Shown here piece after piece: positions 1-6,000 of a stretch of 7,821 nucleotides of DNA; within the stretch, counting starts at the first letter, position 1, and every line of letters begins with the position of its first letter. The stretch is from Dehalococcoidia bacterium. GTDB taxonomy: Bacteria; Chloroflexota; Dehalococcoidia; GIF9; UBA5629. A program made the position numbers and the translations under genes. Location: positions 1 through 7,821 of the forward strand of contig JAQTLG010000070.1 of NCBI GenBank assembly GCA_028715025.1, written 5' to 3'. The notes beneath the pieces are model-generated. The model worked only from the letters and a program-made list of their open reading frames with translations. It had not been told where the DNA came from and did not search any database.

Positions 1-558
1 CTCCACATTGTAGACCAGTCCGCCGCCCGTGCCGCCCATGGTATAGGCCGGCCTCACCACCACGGGGTAGCCCAGCTCGGAAGCTACACGCTCGGCGTCC
101 TCGATAGAATAAACCGCCTCGCTTTGCGGCATTTCGATGCCCAGCCGGTTCATGGTATCCTTGAAGGCGATACGGTCCTCGCCGCTGCGTATGGCATCGA
201 CGTCCACGCCGATCACCTCGACGCCGTATTTTTCAAGTATGCCCTCTTTGGCCAACTCGGAGCTGAGGTTGAGCCCGGATTGCCCTCCCAGGTTGGGTAA
301 AAGGGCGTCCGGCCTTTCCTTTTCGATTATCTTCTCCATCATGGCCACGGTCAGAGGCTCGATATATGTTATGTGGGCCATGCCCGGGTCGGTCATGATG
401 GTGGCCGGGTTTGAGTTGACCAGTATGATCTCGTAACCCAAGCCCTTGAGGGCTTTACAGGCTTGAGTACCGGAATAGTCGAATTCACAGGCCTGCCCTA
501 TGATGATGGGGCCTGATCCGATGATCATGATTTTCTTTATATCGTTTCTTCGCGGCAA
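1..558 (-). CDS. carB: Carbamoyl-phosphate synthase large subunit, N-terminal part (runs off left edge)
   Basis: CarB makes carbamoyl phosphate from bicarbonate, ATP and ammonia supplied by the glutaminase subunit CarA, for pyrimidine and arginine synthesis. The 186 codons present are open to the window edge and align with the family from its first residues. Visible blocks are GSGPIIIGQACEFDYSGTQA (about 14-33), LVNSNPATIMTDP (46-58), LPNLGGQSGLN (87-97) and RPAYTMGGTGGG (169-180), which is the pre-ATP-grasp domain and the start of the first ATP-grasp domain. Arginines 129 and 169 sit at the positions of the family's nucleotide-binding arginines. The start is TTG at 558: GGAGG lies at 565-569 with 6 nt spacing, and the product then begins LPRRNDIKKIMIIG, matching the usual CarB N-terminus. 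Most of the roughly 1070-residue family length is missing only because the window ends. It is the last visible gene of the pyr operon, 109 nt after pyrC. Confidence 0.97.
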   Translation of the reverse strand, partial: MPRRNDIKKIMIIGSGPIIIGQACEFDYSGTQACKALKGLGYEIILVNSNPATIMTDPGMAHITYIEPLTVAMMEKIIEKERPDALLPNLGGQSGLNLSSELAKEGILEKYGVEVIGVDVDAIRSGEDRIAFKDTMNRLGIEMPQSEAVYSIEDAERVASELGYPVVVRPAYTMGGTGGGLVYNVE

Positions 559-668
559 GGATGACCTCCGTACATTATTTCAGCCAATTTAAATACCTCT
601 CCGGATTTGGAGGCCCGCCAGAATTCGCCATCTACGAACGTGACGATGATGTTCCAGGCCATAACCAT
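537..668 (-). CDS. Possible 43-residue small ORF between pyrC and carB
   Basis: An ATG at 668 overlaps the pyrC stop codon (TGATG arrangement). It is preceded by AGGA at 7 nt spacing, lying inside the pyrC 3' end, so translation could be coupled to pyrC. The ORF fills the pyrC-carB gap and stops at 537, about 22 nt inside carB. The predicted peptide begins MVMAWNIIVTFVDGEFWRAS and has no motif I recognise. Its first half uses codons much like the neighbouring genes (AAC ATC ATC GTC ACG TTC), which mildly favours real coding. It could instead be chance, a decayed remnant of a gene that once sat here, or a leader peptide for carB. The same bases hold a PyrR-box-like sequence, which could itself explain part of the base composition. 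Treat as tentative. Confidence 0.27.
   Translation of the reverse strand: MVMAWNIIVTFVDGEFWRASKSGEVFKLAEIMYGGHPCREETI
563..615 (-). promoter_or_regulatory. Candidate PyrR-box-like translational control region upstream of carB
   Basis: On the minus strand, 607-594 reads AATCCGGAGAGGTA. This matches the known PyrR-binding consensus ARUCCNGNGAGGYU at every position except the last. It is flanked by GGCCTCC (615-609) and by GGAGGTC (569-563), which contains the carB ribosome binding site. These flanks can pair over 7 bp with one G-U, placing the PyrR-like sequence within a stem that would hide the start site. The local stem around the box itself is weak: an A-A mismatch and a G-U pair. No U-tract terminator follows, so any control would act on translation, as PyrR is known to do in Mycobacterium. 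The sequence match is seen; the function is inferred. Confidence 0.35.
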
Positions 669-1999
669 CAAGATATCCTGAGAGAGTCGTGGTGGAAGGA
701 CAAACATCCGCCGCTGATGGTGGCCACAACCAGCCCCTTTAATTTGCATCCGTTGAACGGCGTGTTTCTGCCTTTTGAAAGGAAATCCTTAACATCCACC
801 GTCCATTCCCGTTCCGTATCCAGCAGAGTTATGTCGGCACGTGCGCCCGGCCGCAGCGTACCGGTGCCATTTTGCAGTATCTTTGCCGGGCCTGTCGTCA
901 GGCAGGCCAGAAGGGTTTTCAAGCTGATACTGCCTGTGTGCACCAGGGACATGAGAACGCCGAATGCGGTCTCGAAGCCGCTTATGCCGGATATGGCGTT
1001 CTCGAATTCGCAGAGCTTTTCCTCAATCGTATGAGGAGCATGATCCGTGGCGATGGCGTCGATAGTGCCATCCGTTATCCCCCGGATCAGCGCCTCTATA
1101 TCAGCGGGTGACCTAAGAGGTGGATTCACCCTGGCGTTGGTGTCGTAGGCCAGCGCTGTTCGAGGAGTGTCCTGAACCTTCATTACCCGCTCGTGCGTCA
1201 GTGTGAGATTGTGCGGCGTAACGTCGCAGGTTACCTTCAATCCCCTTTGTTTGGCATCACGCACAAGCTGCGTCGAGCCGGCTGTGCTCATGTGTGTGAC
1301 ATGCAGCCTTGCGCCTGTCAGTTCACACAATGCGATATCCCGCGCCACCATTATTTCCTCGGCAGCCGCGGGTATGCCTTTTAGACCCAGCCTGACGGCT
1401 ACCCAGCCGTCGTTCATATGGCCTCCCTGCGACAGATTGATGTCTTCGCAATGATCGATAATCGGGAGGTCGAGCACGGCGGCGTTCTCCATGGCCAGGG
1501 ACATGATGCGTGTATCGCTCACGGGGCTGCCGTCATCGCTGAAGCCTATGCACCCGGCGGAGGCCAGCTCTGCCATATTTACCAGTTCCCTGCCTGCCCT
1601 GCCTCCCGTAATGCAGCCGACCGGCAGAATTCTAACGAGGGGGGCATCTCTGGAGGCTATGTCTCTGACGTGATTGACTATGCCGGCGTTGTCCAGCGGA
1701 GGATTGGTATTGGGCATACAGCATATTGTGGTGTAACCGCCGCGTGCCGCCGCTGCCGCACCTGTGGCTATTGTCTCCTTATTTTCGTATCCGGGCTGGC
1801 GCAGGTGGCAGTGAAGATCAATAAAACCCGGGCAGGCAATTAATCCGGATGCGTCAATAGTTGCGGCTCCGGCTGCAGATATATCGTTGCCGGTCTTTGA
1901 TATTTTACCTTCAGCGATGAGTATGTCCCCGGTCTCCTCGGCATCGGTTGCGGGATCGATGATACGCGCATTTTTTATCAGGAGGCTGCTATCTTTCAT
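668..1999 (-). CDS. pyrC: Dihydroorotase
   Basis: This zinc amidohydrolase catalyses the third step of pyrimidine synthesis, cyclising carbamoyl aspartate to dihydroorotate in the cytosol. The 443-residue product has the type I dihydroorotase layout. The metal-binding FIDLHCHLRQPG has H63 and H65, with substrate arginine R67. The CCMPNTNP block (93-100) is present. FSDDG contains D155, the position where type I enzymes carry aspartate instead of a carboxylated lysine. H183 lies in DHCED and H236 in VTHMST. ATDHAPHT contains the catalytic D319. Length fits the B. subtilis-type family (about 430). ATG at 1999 is preceded by AGGAGGT (2014-2008), and the start overlaps the pyrB stop by 4 nt (ATGA), implying translational coupling. 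The few residues after the last conserved strand (ending HHDSLRIS) are not family-typical. Confidence 0.97.
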   Translation of the reverse strand: MKDSSLLIKNARIIDPATDAEETGDILIAEGKISKTGNDISAAGAATIDASGLIACPGFIDLHCHLRQPGYENKETIATGAAAAARGGYTTICCMPNTNPPLDNAGIVNHVRDIASRDAPLVRILPVGCITGGRAGRELVNMAELASAGCIGFSDDGSPVSDTRIMSLAMENAAVLDLPIIDHCEDINLSQGGHMNDGWVAVRLGLKGIPAAAEEIMVARDIALCELTGARLHVTHMSTAGSTQLVRDAKQRGLKVTCDVTPHNLTLTHERVMKVQDTPRTALAYDTNARVNPPLRSPADIEALIRGITDGTIDAIATDHAPHTIEEKLCEFENAISGISGFETAFGVLMSLVHTGSISLKTLLACLTTGPAKILQNGTGTLRPGARADITLLDTEREWTVDVKDFLSKGRNTPFNGCKLKGLVVATISGGCLSFHHDSLRIS

Positions 2000-3006
2000 C
2001 TGTTTTTACCTCCTGCGATCAAGTACAGCAGGGCCATGCGCACCGCCACTCCGTTGGTGACCTGCTGTTCAATCAGCGATCTGGTACCATAGGCCACATC
2101 GGGGCTGATTTCGGTGCCTTCGTTCATGGGCCCCGGGTGCATCACCAGTACATCAGGTTTCGCGCCAGCCAGACGGCTCATGTTGATCTGATATCCTTGA
2201 ATATATTCACGCAGAGACGATATCAGCCCGCTTTGCTGCCGCTCCTTTTGCAGTCTCAGCGACATGATAATATCGGCGTTTTCAATTGCTGAGTCAAGGT
2301 TATGCTCTATAGTCACATGGTTGAGGGAGTACTTCTCCAGCATCTCGGGCAGGCCGTGGGGTATAAGAGTGGGGGGAGCGCAGAGTACCAGCTTCATACC
2401 GTAATGGCGGGTGCCCCAGATATTGGAGCGGGCCACCCTGCTGTGCATAATATCGCCGACGATGACGACTTTGCGGTCCTTCAGGTCGCCGAGCTGCTGC
2501 TTCATTGTAAAGATATCCAGCAATCCCTGTGAGGGATGGGCGTGGCAGCCGTCACCTGCGTTGATAATGCTGGTATCCAGGCTGCGCGCGGCGATATATG
2601 GCGCGCCGGAGCAAGGATGCCTCATGATGATGGCGTCCACCTCCAGGGCTTGCAGCGTACGCAGGCTGTCTATGAGAGATTCGCCCTTGGCCACGCTGCT
2701 TTTGGTTGCATCCAGGCTGATGGTATCGGCGCCCAGGTATTTCGCCGCCAGCTCGAAGGATGCGCGGGTACGGGTGCTTGGCTCGAAGAACATAGTGGCG
2801 ATGGTTTTACCGCGCAGGGTGGGTACCTTCTTGACGTCGCGGTCAAGTATCTCTACCATGCCTTCGGCTATCTCGAAAACAAGGTCGGTCTCCTCCCTGC
2901 TGAAATCATCCAGGTCCAGCACATGACGATGTTTCCAGAAATCGATGGATGGTCCGGGCAGCGTTTCCCGTGTAGCCGTGCCCGGTCTCGATTCACTTAA
3001 GCTCAT
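1996..3006 (-). CDS. pyrB: Aspartate carbamoyltransferase catalytic subunit
   Basis: PyrB condenses carbamoyl phosphate with aspartate, the committed step of pyrimidine synthesis. The 336-residue protein shows the carbamoyl-phosphate motif FFEPSTRTRASFE (S77-T-R-T-R81), the mobile-loop lysine K107 in SSVAKGES, HPSQ (157-160) followed by GLLDIFTM, RLQKERQ (251-257) for aspartate binding, and HPGPMNEG (290-297). It is about 25-30 residues longer than the B. subtilis enzyme, mostly as an N-terminal extension (MSLSESRPGTATRE...). The start at 3006 is favoured by the very strong ribosome site GGAGGGAGG at 3012-3020; a later start cannot be excluded. No pyrI regulatory subunit gene is present, so control is expected at transcription through PyrR. 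The gene overlaps pyrR by 14 nt and pyrC by 4 nt. Confidence 0.97.
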   Translation of the reverse strand: MSLSESRPGTATRETLPGPSIDFWKHRHVLDLDDFSREETDLVFEIAEGMVEILDRDVKKVPTLRGKTIATMFFEPSTRTRASFELAAKYLGADTISLDATKSSVAKGESLIDSLRTLQALEVDAIIMRHPCSGAPYIAARSLDTSIINAGDGCHAHPSQGLLDIFTMKQQLGDLKDRKVVIVGDIMHSRVARSNIWGTRHYGMKLVLCAPPTLIPHGLPEMLEKYSLNHVTIEHNLDSAIENADIIMSLRLQKERQQSGLISSLREYIQGYQINMSRLAGAKPDVLVMHPGPMNEGTEISPDVAYGTRSLIEQQVTNGVAVRMALLYLIAGGKNR

Positions 3007-3550
3007 TATTGCCTCCCTCCGTCCTCATAACCGTGACTTTGTCCACAGCATCGACCTCGCTCAGGCATACCTTAATTTCTTCGTTACGTGCCGTGGGGAT
3101 GTTTTTCCCCACGAAATCAGCACGGATGGGAAGCTCGCGATGGCCCCTGTCGATCAGCACGGCGAGCTGAATGGTCTCGGGCCTTCCCAGGTCTATCAGG
3201 GCATCAAGGGCAGCGCGTATGCTGCGCCCGGTGTAAAAAACGTCGTCAACCAGTATCAGGTGTTTGTTAGTGATATCGAAAGGCACATAGGTCTGCTGAA
3301 CAACATGTTTGAAGCTCAGTGAAGACACATCGTCGCGGTAAAGAGTGATATCCAGAGATCCAACGGGGATGTCGACCTGCTCCATGCTGCGAATGATCGC
3401 GGCCAGACGCTGGGCCAGCGGGACGCCGCGCGTCTTGATACCGATGAAGACGATATTGACAGCGCCCTTATTGCGCTCGAGGATCTCGTGTGCGACGCGA
3501 ACCAGCGCCCTTTCGATATCGGAAGAATTAAGCAGAGTTTTTTCAGGCAT
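2993..3550 (-). CDS. pyrR: PyrR: pyr operon attenuation protein / uracil phosphoribosyltransferase
   Basis: PyrR binds the leader of pyr mRNA when UMP is plentiful and promotes termination; many members also convert uracil plus PRPP to UMP. The 185-residue product (B. subtilis PyrR is about 181) has the type I phosphoribosyltransferase fold. The N-terminal block SSDIERALVRVAHEILERN is followed by GIKTRGVPLAQRLA, LDITLYRDD, and the PRPP loop ILVDDVFYTGRSIRAALDAL (D102, D103, T107, G108, R109). ATG at 3550 was chosen because MPEKTLLNSSDIERA fits the family N-terminus and AGAGG lies 7 nt upstream. An in-frame GTG at 3595 would run translation through the terminator hairpin and add 15 non-family residues. 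The ribosome site lies in the 3' arm of that terminator, so the hairpin could also hinder pyrR translation. First gene of the operon. Confidence 0.96.
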   Translation of the reverse strand: MPEKTLLNSSDIERALVRVAHEILERNKGAVNIVFIGIKTRGVPLAQRLAAIIRSMEQVDIPVGSLDITLYRDDVSSLSFKHVVQQTYVPFDITNKHLILVDDVFYTGRSIRAALDALIDLGRPETIQLAVLIDRGHRELPIRADFVGKNIPTARNEEIKVCLSEVDAVDKVTVMRTEGGNNELK

Positions 3551-3551
3551 T

Positions 3552-3581
3552 AAAAAACCTCTTGCCCGTGCTGGCAAGAGG
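3552..3581 (-). terminator. Intrinsic terminator of the pyr attenuator
   Basis: On the minus strand a perfect 9-bp stem CCTCTTGCC / GGCAAGAGG (3581-3573 and 3566-3558) with a 6-nt loop AGCACG is followed at once by six T (3557-3552). It lies immediately before the pyrR start codon at 3550, between the promoter and the first gene. That is the position of a regulatory attenuator rather than a transcript end. Its 5' arm is also the 3' strand of the antiterminator. Confidence 0.93.
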
Positions 3582-3647
3582 TCTGTTACAAGCACATATG
3601 CCCGGACCGGATTTGCGGCGAAGTAACTTCACTTTTCCCTTGCCAGC
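3570..3647 (-). promoter_or_regulatory. pyr leader antiterminator
   Basis: GCTGGCAAGGG (3647-3637) is complementary to CTCTTGCCAGC (3580-3570) over 11 pairs, one of them G-U. The upstream strand begins within the PyrR-binding loop and the downstream strand is the 5' arm of the terminator. Antiterminator pairing therefore excludes both other structures. This is the expected B. subtilis-type PyrR switch: without PyrR-UMP the antiterminator forms and the operon is read; with it, the terminator forms. Confidence 0.88.
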
Positions 3648-3668
3648 CTCGCTGGGCTGACTTAAAGG
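3638..3668 (-). promoter_or_regulatory. PyrR-binding loop (anti-antiterminator) in the pyr leader
   Basis: The sequence AGCCCAGCGAGGCT (3658-3645, minus strand) matches the PyrR-binding consensus ARUCCNGNGAGGYU with one difference (C for U at the third position, which keeps the pairing). It forms a 5-bp upper stem CAGCC/GGCTG closed by the hexaloop CAGCGA. A lower stem CCTT/AAGG (3668-3665 with 3641-3638) lies below an internal bulge, the known shape of PyrR sites. The 3' side is shared with the antiterminator. Confidence 0.88.
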
Positions 3669-3681
3669 TTCAATTTCTAGT

Positions 3682-3711
3682 ATTATACCACTGCAAACGG
3701 GTATAAATCAA
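3682..3711 (-). promoter_or_regulatory. Promoter of the pyr operon
   Basis: A perfect -10 TATAAT (3687-3682) is preceded by TGG, giving an extended -10. An 18-bp spacer leads to TTGATT (3711-3706) as the -35. Transcription should begin near 3675, giving a leader of about 125 nt with the PyrR loop, antiterminator and terminator in that order before pyrR. Confidence 0.8.
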
Positions 3712-3719
3712 TTGTCAGA

Positions 3720-3750
3720 TTGATTGGTGATGAAAAGGTGGTAATATAAT
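3720..3750 (+). promoter_or_regulatory. Probable promoter of pepA
   Basis: A perfect TATAAT lies at 3745-3750 on the plus strand. The best -35 candidate is TTGATT at 3720-3725, with a long 19-bp spacer, so the -35 is weak or uncertain. It is divergent from the pyr promoter; the two -10 boxes are 57 bp apart. Transcription would start near 3757, leaving an 80-nt leader before the pepA start. Confidence 0.55.
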
Positions 3751-3767
3751 CAGGCATGGCCATTACA

Positions 3768-3806
3768 GGGGGCGTCGATAACTGCTATCGATATCACAGA
3801 GCCCCC
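3768..3806 (+). other. Two-tier hairpin in the pepA 5' leader
   Basis: GGGGGC (3768-3773) pairs with GCCCCC (3801-3806). Inside it, TCGATA (3775-3780) pairs with TATCGA (3786-3791) around a 5-nt loop ACTGC; the right side between the stems has 9 unpaired bases. There is no U-tract, so it is not an intrinsic terminator. It ends 23 nt before the pepA ribosome site. It may stabilise the mRNA, be a protein-binding RNA, or act as a DNA operator; its role is unknown. Confidence 0.5.
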
Positions 3807-3839
3807 ATGTTTACATAACATTCGTTTTTGGAGGGAAAA

Positions 3840-5342
3840 GTGAAATTTGAGGTCAGACCAGGTGGTGTGAACACCATTGCAACTGACGCGGTAATCACCG
3901 GAGTTTTCGAAGGCGATGCAGGCCAGGTTGGAGCTGTTGGCGAGCTGGATGCAGCTCTGGGGGGAATTATAGGTGATCTCATAAGTTCAGGTGAGGTAAA
4001 AGGAAAACTGTATGAGATGCATGTGTTGCACACGCTGGGAAAGATCCCGTCCCGTCTGGCTATCGTGGCCGGCATGGGGAAGCAAGCTGAATGGGACACC
4101 GATAAATTGAGGGGCTTTGCAGGGGAGGTTGTGCGCGTGCTGCGCAAGCACAAGGCAAAATCTGCGGCCTTTGCCCTGCGTGCTGGAAATGAAGGCGGCC
4201 CGGGACATGCCGATTTCTCCTGCGCGGTGGTCGAGGGTTGCCTGCTGGGCGATTATCAATACAAGCGCCACATGACCAGGGATGAAAACGGGCATGAGAT
4301 CGGAGAGATCCTTTTGCTTGAAAACGACCAGGCCGTGCTTGAAGCGATGGTCAAAGGTCTTGAGATGGGCAGGATTACGGCTGGTGCGGTAATGATGGCG
4401 CGTGATATGGTTAACGAACCGGCCAACCACATGACTCCCGCAAATATGGCTGAGATAGCGAGGGAGGTAGCCTCCAGGCATCACCTGGGCATTATAGTCA
4501 TGGACCGCGCACAGATGGAAAAAGAAAAGATGGGCGCCCTGCTGGGTGTGGCGCAGGGGACCTCCGAGCCTCCAAATTTTATTGTGTTGGATTACCGCGG
4601 TGATTCTGCTAAAAAAGAGGTTGTTGGCCTGGTGGGTAAAGGATTGACCTTCGACTCGGGCGGTATATCGCTTAAGTCGCACGAGTTTATGTCTGATATG
4701 AAGGGAGACATGGCGGGCGGAGCAGCGGTCATCGCGGCCATGGACGCCATAGCGCAGATGAAGCTGGCTGTGAATGTGACAGCGCTTATACCGGCTACTG
4801 AAAACCTGCCCGGCGGCAGGGCGCTGAAGCCGGGGGATGTGCTGAAGGCATCCAACGGTAAAACTATTGAGGTGGTCAATACTGATGCGGAGGGCCGGCT
4901 GATACTGGCCGATGCGCTCTCCTACGCTGTTAAAAATGGACTCAGTCCTATTGTTGACCTGGCCACATTGACCGGGGCCTGCCATGTGGCGCTGGGCGAT
5001 ATATATGCGGGTCTTTTCTCCAACGATCGCGGGTTGGCCGAGCGGCTGATAAAGGCGGCTGACAAGGGCGGTGAAAAGCTGTGGCAATTGCCTATGCCTG
5101 AGGAATACAGGGACCTCAATAAGAGCGATATTGCCGATATAAAGAACTCCGGAGGTAGATACGGTGGGGCTATTACAGCGGCCCTCTTCCTGCAGGAGTT
5201 TACAGGCGAGACGCCATGGGCGCACATCGATATAGCCGGTCCTTTCATGACGGATAAGACCAGGGGAGTTTTGGTGAAGGGGGCAACAGGCTACGGTGTG
5301 AGGACGCTTATCCGCTTCATATCAGGTTTAAGTGAGAGATAG
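3840..5342 (+). CDS. pepA: Leucyl aminopeptidase, peptidase family M17
   Basis: This cytosolic dinuclear-metal aminopeptidase removes N-terminal residues from peptides. The 500-residue product has a variable N-terminal domain (about 1-160) and the conserved catalytic domain. VGKGLTFDSGG holds metal ligands K267 and D272. Next come catalytic K279 in SLKS, D290 in MKGDMAGG, and the family signature NTDAEGRL with D349, E351 and R353. All key residues are present and the length is usual for M17. The start is GTG at 3840, chosen because GGAGGG (3830-3835) lies just upstream; a TTG at 3828 in the same frame overlaps that site and is unlikely. It is divergent from the pyr operon and followed by a hydrolase gene 10 nt downstream, probably co-transcribed. 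Enterobacterial PepA also binds DNA and represses carAB; whether this protein does so cannot be read from the sequence. Confidence 0.96.
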   Translation: MKFEVRPGGVNTIATDAVITGVFEGDAGQVGAVGELDAALGGIIGDLISSGEVKGKLYEMHVLHTLGKIPSRLAIVAGMGKQAEWDTDKLRGFAGEVVRVLRKHKAKSAAFALRAGNEGGPGHADFSCAVVEGCLLGDYQYKRHMTRDENGHEIGEILLLENDQAVLEAMVKGLEMGRITAGAVMMARDMVNEPANHMTPANMAEIAREVASRHHLGIIVMDRAQMEKEKMGALLGVAQGTSEPPNFIVLDYRGDSAKKEVVGLVGKGLTFDSGGISLKSHEFMSDMKGDMAGGAAVIAAMDAIAQMKLAVNVTALIPATENLPGGRALKPGDVLKASNGKTIEVVNTDAEGRLILADALSYAVKNGLSPIVDLATLTGACHVALGDIYAGLFSNDRGLAERLIKAADKGGEKLWQLPMPEEYRDLNKSDIADIKNSGGRYGGAITAALFLQEFTGETPWAHIDIAGPFMTDKTRGVLVKGATGYGVRTLIRFISGLSER

Positions 5343-5352
5343 GAGATTGAGC

Positions 5353-6000
5353 ATGAAGATAAAATGGTTTGGGCAATCATGTTTTCTGCTGACAGCAGGC
5401 GATGGCACAAAGTTATTGATGGACCCTTTCAAATCAGACAGCCATCTGAACTATAAACAGGTTAATGAGAAAGTCGACCTGGTAACTGTCAGCCATGAGC
5501 ATGCGGATCATAACTACACTGATGCCCTGCCGGGCAAGCCTGAGATCATTAAAGGGCAAGTTGAGAAGACCATTAAGGGTATCAGGATCAAAGGAATTGA
5601 TGTAGCGCATGACGATGCCGGAGGCAAGAAGCTGGGTGTCAACACGATATTTTATGCAGTGATAGATGGAATAAGGATATGCCATCTGGGCGACCTGGGG
5701 CACAGACTATTGGAGAAGCAGCTCGATTCTATAGGCGAGGTGGATGTGTTGCTGATACCGGTGGGCTCCGTGTTCACCATCGATGTTGAAGCTGCCAATG
5801 CCATATGTGAAGATATCAAACCGCGTATAGCCATACCCATGCATTACAAGACGGACAGATGCCAGTTCCTGCAGTGGAGCGCTGAGGACTTCGCCAAGGG
5901 CAAGAGCAAAGTCAGGAGGATTGAGGGCAGCGAGGTTGAGATCACTTCTAATAGCCTGCCGTCTGAATTTGAAGTGCTTGTGCTGCAATACGCGGATTAA
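5353..6000 (+). CDS. Metallo-beta-lactamase-fold hydrolase, UlaG-like (beta-lactamase superfamily 3 type)
   Basis: The 215-residue protein has the compact metal-hydrolase fold found in UlaG-like proteins; the substrate is not predictable. It opens MKIKWFGQSCFLLTA, typical of the group. It carries the metal motif HEHADHN (H48, H50, D52, H53), then AHDD (86-89 region), HLGDLGH (H111, D114, H117), IPVGS (135-139) and PMHYK (H164), covering the expected metal ligands. There is no signal peptide or membrane segment, so it should be cytosolic. ATG at 5353 has AGGAG at 5341-5345 with 7-nt spacing, and this ribosome site overlaps the pepA stop codon; an upstream in-frame start at 5332 inside pepA is less likely. 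Co-transcription with pepA is expected. The stop overlaps the convergent rnc stop by 4 nt. Confidence 0.9.
   Translation: MKIKWFGQSCFLLTAGDGTKLLMDPFKSDSHLNYKQVNEKVDLVTVSHEHADHNYTDALPGKPEIIKGQVEKTIKGIRIKGIDVAHDDAGGKKLGVNTIFYAVIDGIRICHLGDLGHRLLEKQLDSIGEVDVLLIPVGSVFTIDVEAANAICEDIKPRIAIPMHYKTDRCQFLQWSAEDFAKGKSKVRRIEGSEVEITSNSLPSEFEVLVLQYAD

Noticed and set aside
561..1034. 157-codon plus-strand ORF opposite pyrC and the pyrC-carB gap
   Set aside because: Antisense to clearly conserved pyrC; no motifs and no promoter seen.
3551..3595. Longer pyrR starting at GTG 3595
   Set aside because: It would translate through the terminator hairpin and add 15 residues that do not fit the PyrR N-terminus; ATG 3550 has a good ribosome site and family-like start.
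3768..3806. GGGGGC/GCCCCC hairpin as an intrinsic terminator
   Set aside because: No T-tract follows on either strand, and it lies between a promoter and its gene.
3828..3839. TTG 3828 as the pepA start
   Set aside because: It overlaps the GGAGGG that serves as the ribosome site for GTG 3840, and has no site of its own.
3987..5225. 412-codon minus-strand ORF opposite pepA
   Set aside because: It is a shadow of pepA: its composition (many His, Arg, Gln) is antisense-like, it has no recognisable motifs, and the plus strand encodes a complete M17 peptidase.
5332..5352. Earlier start (5332) for the UlaG-like hydrolase
   Set aside because: It lies inside pepA without a ribosome site; ATG 5353 has AGGAG at good spacing and gives the usual N-terminus.
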